64,000 nt of DNA from Henriciella barbarensis (GCF_003576345.1 NZ_QWGB01000005.1:310001-374000), one strand, 5' to 3'; positions 42,958-51,909 are shown, counted from the first letter of the stretch. Notes: generated by a model not told the origin, from the letters alone. Numbers and translations are program-made.

Positions 42958-43566
42958 TCAGGCGGCGCTTTCAAAAAAATCGCCGTCCTCAATAGCGGCG
43001 AGAACCTTGTCCATTGCCGGGCTTAGATGCTTGTCACCGAGCTTTGCCAGTACCTCATCGAGGACCATGCGGAACTGGATGGTCGAACCATCGCTGCCCA
43101 TGCTCTTGGCACCGATTGCGCCCATAAGCGCGCGGCCCTTCTTGTTCTCCCAGAGCACGTCGGCAATGAGTTCTTCGAAACCGGCCTTGCTGGATTCAGC
43201 CGAAAGCAGCGCGATCAGCAGACGTGCAAGCCCCTTGCTGTGCCAAGCATCAAGCAATCCGATCGAGAAATCGCCGCGCTTTTCATCTTGGCTGCTGCGC
43301 TGTGCATGGACGGCGCCGATGATCGGCTTGTTTTCCTTGTTCTCATCAATAGCAGCCCAGGCAATATGCTTGGTGCCGTCTACATCCGACAGGCGGCGAA
43401 CCACATGATCAGGCAAGGTCGCTGCGCCATTAAAGAAGCGGAGATAGCGAGAATGGCTCGATAGCTGACTGATGGCGTGACGCAGAGCATCTTCGTCGCC
43501 GGGCACCATTGGACGTAAGCGCACAAGGTCGCCGTCCTTCGTCTCGATCAAGATATCTCGTGCCAT
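42958..43566 (-). CDS. GNAT-like acetyltransferase
   Basis: This 202-aa protein has a GNAT domain similar to the acetyltransferase part of Pat-type protein acetyltransferases: RLRPMVPGDEDALRHAISQLSSHSRYLRFF, AWAAID, DFSIGLLDAWHSKGLARLLI and an ENKKGRALMGAIG motif. The C-terminal extension (residues 170-202) is acidic. It probably acetylates a protein lysine or metabolite, which cannot be decided. It is convergent with the preceding GNAT gene, an arrangement of two non-paralogous acetyltransferases. Confidence 0.82.
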   Translation of the reverse strand: MARDILIETKDGDLVRLRPMVPGDEDALRHAISQLSSHSRYLRFFNGAATLPDHVVRRLSDVDGTKHIAWAAIDENKENKPIIGAVHAQRSSQDEKRGDFSIGLLDAWHSKGLARLLIALLSAESSKAGFEELIADVLWENKKGRALMGAIGAKSMGSDGSTIQFRMVLDEVLAKLGDKHLSPAMDKVLAAIEDGDFFESAA

Positions 43567-43756
43567 TTGCTGCGCCTGCTCACTAAGTTATGCTGCACCT
43601 GCGAAATAAGATGTCTGGTAGAACTTTCCAAGGCCTTTATGGCCGCACCTGCCATGCATTTCGTCACAGCAGGTGGACGCTATCGAAACGGCCCTGACTT
43701 GACGCGGTTCCCGCGAACGCAATGATCCGCTCTTAAACGTGACCAGTGGGGGTGGC

Positions 43757-43846
43757 ATGGACGGTCCAGTAAAGCTCAGCTTTCTTATCGTTGTCGCGTC
43801 CGGTGCATTTGCGATTGCGGTCCTTAGCTTCAGTGGCTCGGTCTAG
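43757..43846 (+). CDS. very small membrane protein, 29 aa
   Basis: A short frame encodes 29 aa ending in a membrane helix (LSFLIVVASGAFAIAVLSFS). A GTGGGGGTGG stretch precedes the ATG and could serve for ribosome binding. The sequence pattern (short charged N-terminus, one helix) is plausible for a small membrane protein, but no homologue is recognised. Confidence 0.4.
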   Translation: MDGPVKLSFLIVVASGAFAIAVLSFSGSV

Positions 43847-43858
43847 TCTGCAGCGGAC

Positions 43859-44464
43859 CTAGACGACGCACTCGTCGATGACGGCGCGGACAGCTTCATT
43901 TACCGGCAGGACCAGAAGTGGGCGCCCTTCTGCGGCGACGGCAAACCTCTCGGAATAGGCGATTTCTTCAAGGCCTGGCTCACTAGACGCCAGCCTCGCC
44001 ATGGCGATCGGCATCACATCGTCTGCATCGCGCCAGTAACCGCTTGCCTGCGCCTCCTTTGTGAAGACGCCAAGCCGCACGCGCCCATCAGCCGTGACAT
44101 CGATTGAGCGGGTCATGAAGATCTCACTTGCCTGCGGATCGCAGCCCATTGTGAAGATCGCCTCTGACTCAGGCGGGCCGAACATGGCTTCACCGCCATT
44201 CATGAACCAGTCGCCATCTGTGAGGTCGAGTTCTGAAAGCGCCTCGGCGGGGCGCAAATCGCTCGCGTCGACCAGCTCGACGCGCGCTTCTTCGGTGGCC
44301 TCACCCGTATCGGTTTCGCCAGCGGCGGAATCTACAGGACTGGTGTCAGTTCGGGTCGGCTCAGCGGGTTCGGCGCGTTCGGGGCTGCAGGCCGCCATCA
44401 AGGACAGCGCGGCCGCAATGATGATGCGCGAGAAGAAGCCTGATTTTGGCACGTTCGGTTTCAT
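43859..44464 (-). CDS. lipoprotein of unknown function
   Basis: This 201-aa protein has a signal with lipobox MAAC (Cys26), a Glu/Thr-rich linker and a C-terminal globular domain with GDWFMNGGEAMFGPPESEAIFTMGCD and LPVNEAVRAVIDECVV. The two cysteines may be paired. Similar alphaproteobacterial lipoproteins exist but no function is known to me. Single gene. Confidence 0.75.
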   Translation of the reverse strand: MKPNVPKSGFFSRIIIAAALSLMAACSPERAEPAEPTRTDTSPVDSAAGETDTGEATEEARVELVDASDLRPAEALSELDLTDGDWFMNGGEAMFGPPESEAIFTMGCDPQASEIFMTRSIDVTADGRVRLGVFTKEAQASGYWRDADDVMPIAMARLASSEPGLEEIAYSERFAVAAEGRPLLVLPVNEAVRAVIDECVV

Positions 44465-44721
44465 TGCGTATCCTTGTCTCTGGACCAGTTATCGTGACGG
44501 CTAACGCCCGTCTTCACGTTTTGATCCGCTTTCCCCACATCAGGCCAAGCTTGCGCCTATCGGCTATCTTCATTGCTGGGCCCATCCGGTCGGAAACTTT
44601 CTTTTCTGTGGAAGATCGCAGTAACACCGCCACTACACCGTCACTGCACCGCCAATCTCATGGAAATTCGCCAGCCTTCCCACATCGCCAGACCCACCGA
44701 GGTCTGCTAGGCAGGGCCGCG

Positions 44722-45594
44722 ATGTCCAGCACCTATACTTATGACGGAAATGAGCCTGTCAGGCTCAATAAATGGATGGCCAGCCTCGGCATCTGCTCGC
44801 GCCGTGAGGCAGAAACGCTTATTTCTCAAGGCTCTGTGTCTGTAGACGGCGAGAAGGTCAGCGAACCCGGCCACAAGATAGAGCCCGGCCAGACCATGAC
44901 GCTCGCTGGCAAGGCGACCAAGGCGCTCGACGACCAGCTCACCATCGTCTTGCACAAGCCTGTCGGCTATGTCTCTGCCCAGCCAGAAGGCGAGCAGGTC
45001 CCGGCAATCCGCCTGGCAAGCAAGGACAATCTGCTCGGAAAAGCGCCGAAAATTCCGGGGCGTAACCCAAATTTTGCGCCCTTGGGCCGTCTGGATATGG
45101 ACTCGCGCGGGCTCTTGCTACTCTCTGAAGATGGCGTGCTTGCCAAGGCCGTGATCGGCCCGTCTTCCGCGCTCGACAAGGAATACCTGGTCACCGTTCA
45201 GGGCCAGATCACAGACCAGATCATCGGAAAGCTCCGGCACGGCCTCTCGCTAGATGGTCGACGACTAAAATCCGCCAAGGTCGACCAGCTCGGCCCCGGT
45301 CGGCTTCGCTTTGTCTTGCGTGAGGGAAGAAACCGACAGATCCGCCGGATGTGCGAGCTGATCGGCCTTGTTGTTATTGACCTTTTTCGCGCACGTATTG
45401 GTCCGCTTGAACTGGACAAATTGCCGGAAGGCAAGTGGCGCGCCCTTACCAGTGAAGAGCGCGCCGCCTTGATCAAGGCTTCGAAGCCTTTGATGGACGC
45501 TTCCGGCGGATCCAAGGCCAGAAAAGCTTCAGCCAGATCCAGAGGAAAATCCCGATCAGGACCAGCCAGGGCAGGCCAATCGCGAAAGCGGTGA
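44722..45594 (+). CDS. 23S rRNA pseudouridine synthase, RluF/RsuA family
   Basis: This 290-aa enzyme has an S4 RNA-binding domain (VRLNKWMASLGICSRREAETLISQG) and a pseudouridine-synthase domain with catalytic Asp125 in LGRLDMDSRG, plus REGRNRQIRRMCELIG. Members of this group modify U2604 or U2605 of 23S rRNA; the sequence favours RluF-like. A highly basic tail (KARKASARSRGKSRSG) follows. The ATG at 44722 is chosen from the S4 domain position. Its last 122 bases overlap the convergent DUF4349 gene. Confidence 0.88.
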   Translation: MSSTYTYDGNEPVRLNKWMASLGICSRREAETLISQGSVSVDGEKVSEPGHKIEPGQTMTLAGKATKALDDQLTIVLHKPVGYVSAQPEGEQVPAIRLASKDNLLGKAPKIPGRNPNFAPLGRLDMDSRGLLLLSEDGVLAKAVIGPSSALDKEYLVTVQGQITDQIIGKLRHGLSLDGRRLKSAKVDQLGPGRLRFVLREGRNRQIRRMCELIGLVVIDLFRARIGPLELDKLPEGKWRALTSEERAALIKASKPLMDASGGSKARKASARSRGKSRSGPARAGQSRKR

Positions 45595-46408
45595 TGACTG
45601 CGGCTATGGCCTTGGAGAAGTTATAGAAAAAGTCGTTGATGGCCTCACCAAGCGGGTTCGATTGCGAGCTTGAGAAGGCCGGGACCTTTGTCTCATATCC
45701 AACATCCAGCGACGACATGGAGACACGCAGACGCAGCGCGCGAAGCTGGGCTTCGGTCGACTCGATCTCGCCGATCACGCGTGCCAGCTCACGCTCGATC
45801 TGCAAAAGGTCACCCAGTGAGCCATCCCGCCGCTCCAGCAGGCCTTCGAGCCGCGTTCTGAGCGTGCGCTGGGCATCAAGGCGGCTACCGGTGTCGATGA
45901 TGGATCGAGTGAGGTCTTCGGCCCTCGTCGAGCGCGAGGTAATCTCCCCATCAGCGGCGTCAGTCTGGGCTTCGATATTGCCGAGAAATCCTTCAATCCA
46001 GTCCGGCGTCGCCCGTATCGAGACGTTGCCAGAGACATAGTCTTCATTCGAATTGTAAGTGTTGGAATTGACCACGATGCAGGTGTTGTTGCCAGCAGAC
46101 TGGCAGGCTTCGACATGGTCTTGCAGCATCGGCTCGACCGCCCCTTTTGGCAGGCGTAGGCCGAGCGAATGGCTATAGGCGATATATTGCTGCGCGCCGG
46201 GTTCGACCTCTGGCGTCTCAGGCGTTGGCGCGGGCTCTGAATAGGCTGCGTCTCCAGCGCCTTTGCCAGCAATGGCATAGTCACTGGCCGCCTCTTCCAT
46301 CATTGGCGCGGCCTGGGGCCGTTCATACTCGCTACTGCTTTCACCCGAGCCGCCGCAGCCGGCGACAAGGGCCAGCGCGATGAACGCCGGGCTGATTTTC
46401 CTGAACAT
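45473..46408 (-). CDS. DUF4349 lipoprotein
   Basis: This 311-aa lipoprotein has lipobox VAGC (Cys18), a low-complexity region, then the DUF4349 domain: DYVSGNVSIRATPDWIEGFL, a long coiled coil (residues about 180-250) with SLGDLLQIERELARVIGEIESTEAQLRAL, a membrane helix near 280-300 and a basic tail. The start at 46408 follows GGAGGGACGCAA. The coding region extends 122 bases into the 3' end of the pseudouridine synthase gene on the other strand; both tails are basic. Confidence 0.9.
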   Translation of the reverse strand: MFRKISPAFIALALVAGCGGSGESSSEYERPQAAPMMEEAASDYAIAGKGAGDAAYSEPAPTPETPEVEPGAQQYIAYSHSLGLRLPKGAVEPMLQDHVEACQSAGNNTCIVVNSNTYNSNEDYVSGNVSIRATPDWIEGFLGNIEAQTDAADGEITSRSTRAEDLTRSIIDTGSRLDAQRTLRTRLEGLLERRDGSLGDLLQIERELARVIGEIESTEAQLRALRLRVSMSSLDVGYETKVPAFSSSQSNPLGEAINDFFYNFSKAIAAVITAFAIGLPWLVLIGIFLWIWLKLFWPWIRRKRPSKASKP

Positions 46409-46472
46409 TTGCGTCCCTCCACTGAATGAAAGGACAGTGTGGGGGTCCCCGATCGGCAAAATTAAGGCGGAA

Positions 46473-48020
46473 TCAGGGCCTTGGTCCGAAGGTGGTCTTG
46501 CCTGGTTCCTGGCGGCGGCGCGCATGGTGAACGAAATCGACCAGAAGCGGCCGCGTATCGCGCGGGTCGATAATCTCTTCGGCGAAGAAGGCCTCAGCGG
46601 TGCGGAACGGATCCTCCATGGCCTTGAACTTCTTGTAGAGACTGGCGAGCAACGCCTCTCTGTCGTCGGTCTCGGACAGTTCTTTCCGGAACGCTGCTTC
46701 AATGCCGCCCGCCATTGGCAAGGAGCCCCAGTTTCCGGATGGCCAGCAATAACGCCATTTCGCCTTGGTCGGGTTCATCATCGCAGAGCCTGCAAGCCCA
46801 TACGCCTTGCGGATGACCACCGCGCAGACCGGTACTGTAGCCTGATAGACCGCCGCCATGGCGCGCACCCCCTTGCGGGTCACGCCAGCCGTCTCGTGGC
46901 GCGTACCGACGGCAAAGCCTGCGCAGTCAACGAAATGCACGACCGGCAGATGAAAGGTCGAGCAGAGGTCCATGTGGCGGGTGACTTTCTCGCAGACATC
47001 GGCGGTCCACGCCCCGTCAAGGAAGAACGGATTGCCCGCCATGATGCCGACAGGATGACCATCGATGCGGGCGAGCCCGGTCACGATCCCCCGGCCCCAC
47101 TGGCTGCCGATCTCGAAGAAGCTGCCCTTATCGACAGAAGCTTCGATGATCTTCTGCGGCTTGTAGGGGGTCTTGCCGTCCTCTGGCACAATAGAGATCA
47201 GGCTCTCCTCGCGGCGGTCCGGGTCGTCTGTCGGCTCCGTCAACGGTGGCAGTTCATGCACTGAAGATGGCAGGAAAGAGAGGAATTGCTTGGCCGCCTT
47301 GAAGGCATCGGCCTCTGTCTCGACGACATCATCGACCGTGCCGTTTTTGGCCTGGATTTCCCAGCCGCCCAGCTCCTCTTTCGAGACATCCTCACCAATC
47401 GCAATTGCCACTGGTGGACCGGCCACGAACACCTGTGAGAGCTCTTTTACCATCACTGAATAGTGGCTCGCGCCGACGCGCCCTGCCCCAAGGCCTGCAC
47501 AAGGCCCGAGCGCGAGCGATACCATCGGGATTTCGCCCATGCCATCGACGATAAGCTCCCAGCTTGGCGTCTCCGGAATATAGGTGCGCGGATCCTTCAA
47601 GAACATCTTGATGGAGCCACCGCCGCCCGTGCCATCAATGAGCTGGACCAGCGGCATGCGGTACTCGACCGCCTGTTTCAGCGCGATCACCGTCTTGCCC
47701 CGGATCGAGGCATCTGCGGCGCCGCCGCGCACCGTGAAATCGTCGCCAAGCACCATGGCGGGCCGGCCGTCAAGCGTCGCCCGGCCAACCACCGAATTGG
47801 ACGCCATGAAGCTCTCCAGCTTCTCATCCTTATCATAGGTTGCGACACCGGCGATCTTGCCAATCTCGTGGAAACTCCCCGGATCGACCAGGAAGGACAC
47901 ACGTTCGCGGACAGTAAGCTTGCCCCGGCCGCGTTGCCGCGAAACCGGCTCTTCGCCGCCCATCTTTTCCGCCAGGCGCTCACGCCGGCGAAGCTCTTCT
48001 ATCGACTTCTCCCAAGACAT
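46473..48020 (-). CDS. acyl-CoA carboxylase beta (carboxyltransferase) subunit
   Basis: This 515-aa protein has the carboxyltransferase fold, as in propionyl-, methylcrotonyl- and related acyl-CoA carboxylases. Motifs include RGKLTVRERV, LIDGTGGGGSI, GPCAGLGAGRV and HFVDCAGFAVG. No biotin carboxylase (alpha) gene is adjacent, so the enzyme must be completed by a subunit elsewhere, and the substrate (propionyl-CoA, geranyl/methylcrotonyl or another) cannot be fixed. It is a single gene, convergent with none, and divergent from the ChaN-like gene. Confidence 0.92.
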   Translation of the reverse strand: MSWEKSIEELRRRERLAEKMGGEEPVSRQRGRGKLTVRERVSFLVDPGSFHEIGKIAGVATYDKDEKLESFMASNSVVGRATLDGRPAMVLGDDFTVRGGAADASIRGKTVIALKQAVEYRMPLVQLIDGTGGGGSIKMFLKDPRTYIPETPSWELIVDGMGEIPMVSLALGPCAGLGAGRVGASHYSVMVKELSQVFVAGPPVAIAIGEDVSKEELGGWEIQAKNGTVDDVVETEADAFKAAKQFLSFLPSSVHELPPLTEPTDDPDRREESLISIVPEDGKTPYKPQKIIEASVDKGSFFEIGSQWGRGIVTGLARIDGHPVGIMAGNPFFLDGAWTADVCEKVTRHMDLCSTFHLPVVHFVDCAGFAVGTRHETAGVTRKGVRAMAAVYQATVPVCAVVIRKAYGLAGSAMMNPTKAKWRYCWPSGNWGSLPMAGGIEAAFRKELSETDDREALLASLYKKFKAMEDPFRTAEAFFAEEIIDPRDTRPLLVDFVHHARRRQEPGKTTFGPRP

Positions 48021-48106
48021 GGGTACAGCTAGACGATGTGCCCCGGTGTCAGGTCAAGAGCCGATATCGAAAAGGGCGCTCGTGCTGGCTCGAATTTTGC
48101 AACCAG

Positions 48107-48982
48107 ATGGTCATGATGATGATGAGATCCTTGCTTCGCAATTCGTTTCTTGCCGCAGCCTCTATGTCTGCTGTCTCATTCATGGCGTGTGCGCAGGATA
48201 CCAGCACGCAGACCGGCCTTACCGGTCTCAAGTGCAATGCCCTTACAGGAGCGGAACAGGTCCTCTCTGAGAACGACGAGACCTATCTGATCTTTGGTGA
48301 GATCCACGGCACGCGCGAAGCCCCGCGCGCATTCGGAGAAATTATCTGTGAAGCGGCGAAACAGGGCCCGATAGTCGTCGGCATTGAGCGTCCCGCCAAT
48401 CTGACGCGGGCCATGCAGACCTTTGTCGATAGTGATGGCAGCGATGATGCCCGCTTCAACCTGCTTCGGGGATTCTTCGACGGGACCGACTGGGGCCTCT
48501 CAAGTCAGGCTTTCCTCGACCTCTTTGTGCGAATGCAGGAGCTGAAAGCCCACGGCGCTGACATTCGCATGATCGGTTTCACCTCAACCCGAATTGTCGG
48601 CGAAGGTAGCCAGACGCCGTATGAAAAGGCGCTCGCAGGCGAACTTCAGCGAGCTAGCGCGCGCAACCCCGGCGCCCGCATTCTGGTACTTGTCGGCAAT
48701 CTTCATGCGCGCCTGGAATCGTACCCCGAACTGGGAGACCGCCCGGGCTTCGACCCAATGGCGATGCATCTGCCGGAGGGCGAAGTGCTGAGCTTTAATA
48801 TCGCCCATACGGGCGGCACTGCGCATATGTGCGGCGCTGAAGGGTGTGGTCCACTGCCTGTCGATGACAAGTCGCGCCCTTATGAGGACGGCCTGATGCT
48901 GACTGACCGGGATTCCCGATACAACGGCATCTGGAATATCGGCCCGGTGACGGCATCCCCGCCGGTTGGAAAACGCTACTAG
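48107..48982 (+). CDS. ChaN/EreA-like lipoprotein
   Basis: This protein of about 291 aa has an N-terminal signal (RNSFLAAASMSAVSFMACAQ, possible lipobox FMAC) and a domain with LIFGEIHGTREAP, VGIERP, DLFVRMQEL and ILVLVGNLHARLE. GE-x-H and N-x-H motifs suggest the ChaN/erythromycin-esterase-like (TIKI) superfamily, whose members bind heme or hydrolyse ester or peptide substrates. The first of several ATG codons is taken as the start; upstream GTG is possible. Assignment is by motif only. Confidence 0.68.
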   Translation: MVMMMMRSLLRNSFLAAASMSAVSFMACAQDTSTQTGLTGLKCNALTGAEQVLSENDETYLIFGEIHGTREAPRAFGEIICEAAKQGPIVVGIERPANLTRAMQTFVDSDGSDDARFNLLRGFFDGTDWGLSSQAFLDLFVRMQELKAHGADIRMIGFTSTRIVGEGSQTPYEKALAGELQRASARNPGARILVLVGNLHARLESYPELGDRPGFDPMAMHLPEGEVLSFNIAHTGGTAHMCGAEGCGPLPVDDKSRPYEDGLMLTDRDSRYNGIWNIGPVTASPPVGKRY

Positions 48983-49104
48983 AAAACTGCTCCTGCACGA
49001 GCACTTGGCCTGCACCGGATCAGGCTGCATTGCGACAAGCATGACACATACGTCATTCTTTCGCCTTTGCCTCTTGCCATTGCCGCGCTGGCACTGCTTT
49101 ATCC

Positions 49105-49123
49105 CCTCGAGTCCAATTCGAGG
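49105..49123 (+). promoter_or_regulatory. hairpin overlapping the SCP2 gene's ribosome binding site
   Basis: CCTCGA (49105-49110) and TCGAGG (49118-49123) form a 6-bp stem with a 7-base loop. The right arm runs into AGGAGG, the ribosome binding site of the gene at 49132, so it could sequester it. Confidence 0.4.
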
Positions 49124-49131
49124 AGGCTTTC

Positions 49132-49434
49132 ATGGATCTCGCAACTCTCACTGCAAAAGCGAATGAAGCAGTGTCTGCTGGCGGCGATTTCACCAAAAAG
49201 GTGAAGTTCGACTTCGGCGATGCCGGCAAGCTGTTCATCGACGGCGCCAATGGCAATGCCGATAATTCCGATAGCGACGCAGACGCGACTGTGAAGGTCG
49301 ACTGGGATGACTTCCAGAAGCTCGTTGCTGGTCAGCTCGATCCGACCATGGCCTTCATGCAGGGCAAACTGAAAGTGCTGGGCGACATGTCCGTTGCCAT
49401 GCAGCTGCAAAGCCTGATGAAAAAGTTCAACTAG
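49132..49434 (+). CDS. SCP2 sterol-binding domain protein
   Basis: This 100-aa single-domain protein belongs to the SCP-2 sterol transfer family, shown by VKFDFGDAGKLFIDG and VDWDDFQKLVAGQLDPTMAFMQGKLKVLGDMSVAMQL. It binds fatty acyl or isoprenoid ligands in the cytoplasm. A strong AGGAGG is nine bases before the ATG. It stands alone. Confidence 0.92.
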   Translation: MDLATLTAKANEAVSAGGDFTKKVKFDFGDAGKLFIDGANGNADNSDSDADATVKVDWDDFQKLVAGQLDPTMAFMQGKLKVLGDMSVAMQLQSLMKKFN

Positions 49435-49537
49435 GCTTTTCCGGGCAGGCGGGCCGACATGGCTTGCCGCCGTATCGGTTCAAAGGCGCTGTGCGGCTAT
49501 CAGCTGCCAGCGCCTTTCTTCTTTGCTAGGCAGGCGA

Positions 49538-50485
49538 ATGGACCAGCAAGGCACAAACCGGCGAAGCAGCTTTGTTCTGCTGGATCGAAACCCGCCGCCA
49601 GAGGGCGCGGAGCTTGTCTGGTTTGACGGCATGGCAGGACGCAGCCTGCGGGCCTGCCTCGCCCCGTCAACGCAGAGCACGCCGCGCGGGACCGCGATTA
49701 TCTGTCCCGGGCGTACCGAATTTATCGAGAAGTATTTCGAGACCGCCCGTGACCTGCAGGCCCGCGGTTTTGCCGTCGTCATTTTGGACTGGCCCGGTCA
49801 GGGTCTCTCAGACCGCCTGCTGGACGACCCGAAGAAAGGTCATATCGACCGGTTCGAAACCTTCATGAGCGCGCTTCGCAACGGGCTCGATGCTATGCCG
49901 TCCGAGCTGCCCCGTCCCTATGTCTGCGTCGCCCACTCCATGGGCGGCGCTATCGCATTGGGGGCAATGACACGCAAGCTGGTGCGGATGGATGCGGCCG
50001 CATTCTCCGCGCCGATGTGGGGGCTCCCGGTCAACCTGGCGGTTCGCTATATCATCTGGGCGATGCGCGCCGTCGGGCGCCATGGCGACTATGCGCGAAA
50101 GCCTGGCCCGCCTGAAACGTTTGAGAACAATATCGTCACGCATGACCGTGAACGCTGGCAGCTTCAACGCGACCTGATTGCGGCCGCACCCGAACTTCAG
50201 GTGGGCTCGATGACCTGGGGATGGCTCGGCGCTTCGCTGGATATTTTGAACGAAACACGCAAACCGGCCCTGCTGCACCGCGTGAATTGCCCCATTTACG
50301 TCGCCAGCGCCGGGGATGAGCAACTTGTCGATAACAAGGCGCATGCGAGGGTCGCAAAACATCTTCCGGACTGCACCCATGTAACAATCAAGGGCGCGCG
50401 GCATGAGCTTCTCATGGAGCAGGACGTGTATCGGGAACAGTTCTTGGACGGGTTCGACCAGTTGCTCTCCACATCAGGCCTTTAA
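49538..50485 (+). CDS. alpha/beta hydrolase (monoacylglycerol lipase/S33-like)
   Basis: This 315-aa enzyme has the hydrolase-4 (Hydrolase_4/serine aminopeptidase S33) fold: IICPGRTEFIEKYFETARDLQARGFAVVILDWPGQGLSDR, nucleophile elbow VAHSMGG and terminal GARHELLME carrying the His. The lid and LDWPGQGLS resemble lysophospholipase/monoacylglycerol lipases. The ATG at 49538 is preferred over an upstream TTG. It overlaps no gene and lies 77 bases before the GST gene. Confidence 0.92.
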   Translation: MDQQGTNRRSSFVLLDRNPPPEGAELVWFDGMAGRSLRACLAPSTQSTPRGTAIICPGRTEFIEKYFETARDLQARGFAVVILDWPGQGLSDRLLDDPKKGHIDRFETFMSALRNGLDAMPSELPRPYVCVAHSMGGAIALGAMTRKLVRMDAAAFSAPMWGLPVNLAVRYIIWAMRAVGRHGDYARKPGPPETFENNIVTHDRERWQLQRDLIAAAPELQVGSMTWGWLGASLDILNETRKPALLHRVNCPIYVASAGDEQLVDNKAHARVAKHLPDCTHVTIKGARHELLMEQDVYREQFLDGFDQLLSTSGL

Positions 50486-50520
50486 TTCAGGCCTTCGCGT
50501 GCCAGATCAATCCTACTGCA

Positions 50521-50550
50521 CTGCGCATCCTGCGCAGCTGCCGGACGGCA
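50521..50550 (+). other. two back-to-back hairpins before the GST gene
   Basis: CTGCGCA-TCC-TGCGCAG (50521-50537) is followed directly by CTGCCG-GA-CGGCAG (50537-50550). Both perfect stems are in the 77-base gap between hydrolase and GST genes and end about 12 bases before the ATG. No T tract follows, so a role in the leader RNA is as likely as termination. Confidence 0.5.
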
Positions 50551-50562
50551 GGGGGCCGCGCA

Positions 50563-51225
50563 ATGATCAAGATTCATCACCTCGAAGACAGCCGGTCACA
50601 GCGTATCTTGTGGCTACTGGAAGAACTTGGTCTCGACTATGAGGTCATCCGCTATGAGCGTGACCCGCAGACGCGGCTCGCCCCGGACGCTCTGCGCGCG
50701 ATCCATCCACTCGGCAAGTCACCCATTCTGGAAGAAGGCGGCGTAATCGTCGCCGAAACCGGTGCGATCATCGAATATGTCATCGATACGCATGGCGCAG
50801 GGCGTTTGAAACCCGCCGCTGGCACAGCCGAACAGCGCGCCTGGACCTACTGGATGCATTATGCCGAAGGGTCTGCCATGCCACCGCTTCTGATGAAGCT
50901 GGTCTTCCAGATGCTGCCGCAGAATGCGAACCCGCTGGTGCGACCTGTGGTCAAGGCGATTACGTCCAAGGCGGAAAATGGCTTTATCGACCCGCGCCTG
51001 AAAGAGCATATCGAGTTCTGGGAGAACTCGCTTGCCTCCACGGGTTGGTTTGCCGGCAGCGAATTCACCGCTGCCGACATTATCATGAGTTTTCCGCTTG
51101 AGGCCGCAGCCAGCCGAAGTGACGCCGGCCAATATCCGAACATCTCAGGCTTCCTGACCCGCATTCATGATCGCCCTGCCTACAAGCAGGCGCTGGAGCG
51201 AGGCGGGCCGTACGCCTACGCTTGA
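50563..51225 (+). CDS. glutathione S-transferase
   Basis: This 220-aa enzyme has the thioredoxin-like N-terminal domain (IKIHHLEDSRSQRILWLLEELGLDYEV and a cis-Pro region GKSPILEE; Ser in SRSQR is the probable catalytic position) and an all-helical C-terminal domain with FAGSEFTAADIIMSF. The catalytic class is unclear. It conjugates glutathione to electrophiles. The gap after it is only three bases to the convergent bacterioferritin stop. Confidence 0.92.
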   Translation: MIKIHHLEDSRSQRILWLLEELGLDYEVIRYERDPQTRLAPDALRAIHPLGKSPILEEGGVIVAETGAIIEYVIDTHGAGRLKPAAGTAEQRAWTYWMHYAEGSAMPPLLMKLVFQMLPQNANPLVRPVVKAITSKAENGFIDPRLKEHIEFWENSLASTGWFAGSEFTAADIIMSFPLEAAASRSDAGQYPNISGFLTRIHDRPAYKQALERGGPYAYA

Positions 51226-51228
51226 GGC

Positions 51229-51723
51229 TTATGGGGCCGCATCGAGCGTCTTGTTTGGTTCTGACTGGAGCTGGATGTAGTTCTGGATACCGATACGGTC
51301 GACGAGCTCCATCTGGGTTTCCAGATAGTCGATGTGCTCTTCTTCGCTCGCGAGGATCTTGAGGAAGAGATCGCGCGTGACATAGTCGCGGCAGCTCTCA
51401 GCGTGCTCCATACCATCGCGCAGGACGGGGCACGCTTCACGCTCAAGCTCGAGATCGCTGGCGAGGATTTCTTCGACCGTCTCGCCGATCTTCAGCTTGC
51501 CGAGATCCTGCAGGTTTGGCAGGCCGCCAAGGAAAAGGATGCGCTGGATCAGCCAGTCGGCATGCTCCATTTCCTCGATCGATTCCTTGTACTCATGCTC
51601 ACCGAGAATGGAGACACCCCAGTCCATGAGCATGCGTGAATGAAGGAAGTACTGGTTGATCGCCGTCAGCTCATTCTTGAGACAGGCGTTCAGGAATTCG
51701 ATGACTTTCGGGTCGCCCTTCAT
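51229..51723 (-). CDS. bfr: bacterioferritin
   Basis: This 164-aa protein forms the 24-mer iron storage cage. The ferroxidase residues are all present: Glu18, Glu51, His54, Glu94, Glu127 and His130, with the heme ligand Met52. The ATG at 51723 has CAGGAG seven bases upstream. A palindromic TTGCACTGATGCAA lies at 51835-51848 in the upstream region. It is on the same strand as the ferredoxin gene bfd, about 190 bases downstream of it. Confidence 0.97.
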   Translation of the reverse strand: MKGDPKVIEFLNACLKNELTAINQYFLHSRMLMDWGVSILGEHEYKESIEEMEHADWLIQRILFLGGLPNLQDLGKLKIGETVEEILASDLELEREACPVLRDGMEHAESCRDYVTRDLFLKILASEEEHIDYLETQMELVDRIGIQNYIQLQSEPNKTLDAAP

Positions 51724-51909
51724 GGTGCACTCCTGAGGTCGAAGGTTTCTGCTACCGCCCGAAATACCACCGAAAAGCGCCATTTCAAGCGAAAAAGTTG
51801 TGTAAAATCAGATGCTTATGATAGTGAGAAGCAATTGCACTGATGCAATGGCCGAAGCGGCTGTTTTAATTCGGGTTTGTCATTGAGAAGCGCGGTAGTC
51901 GCGCGAAAA

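Noticed and set aside
46380-47264. A 294-codon frame on the plus strand
   Set aside because: Antisense to the acyl-CoA carboxylase beta gene, whose motifs are intact on the minus strand.
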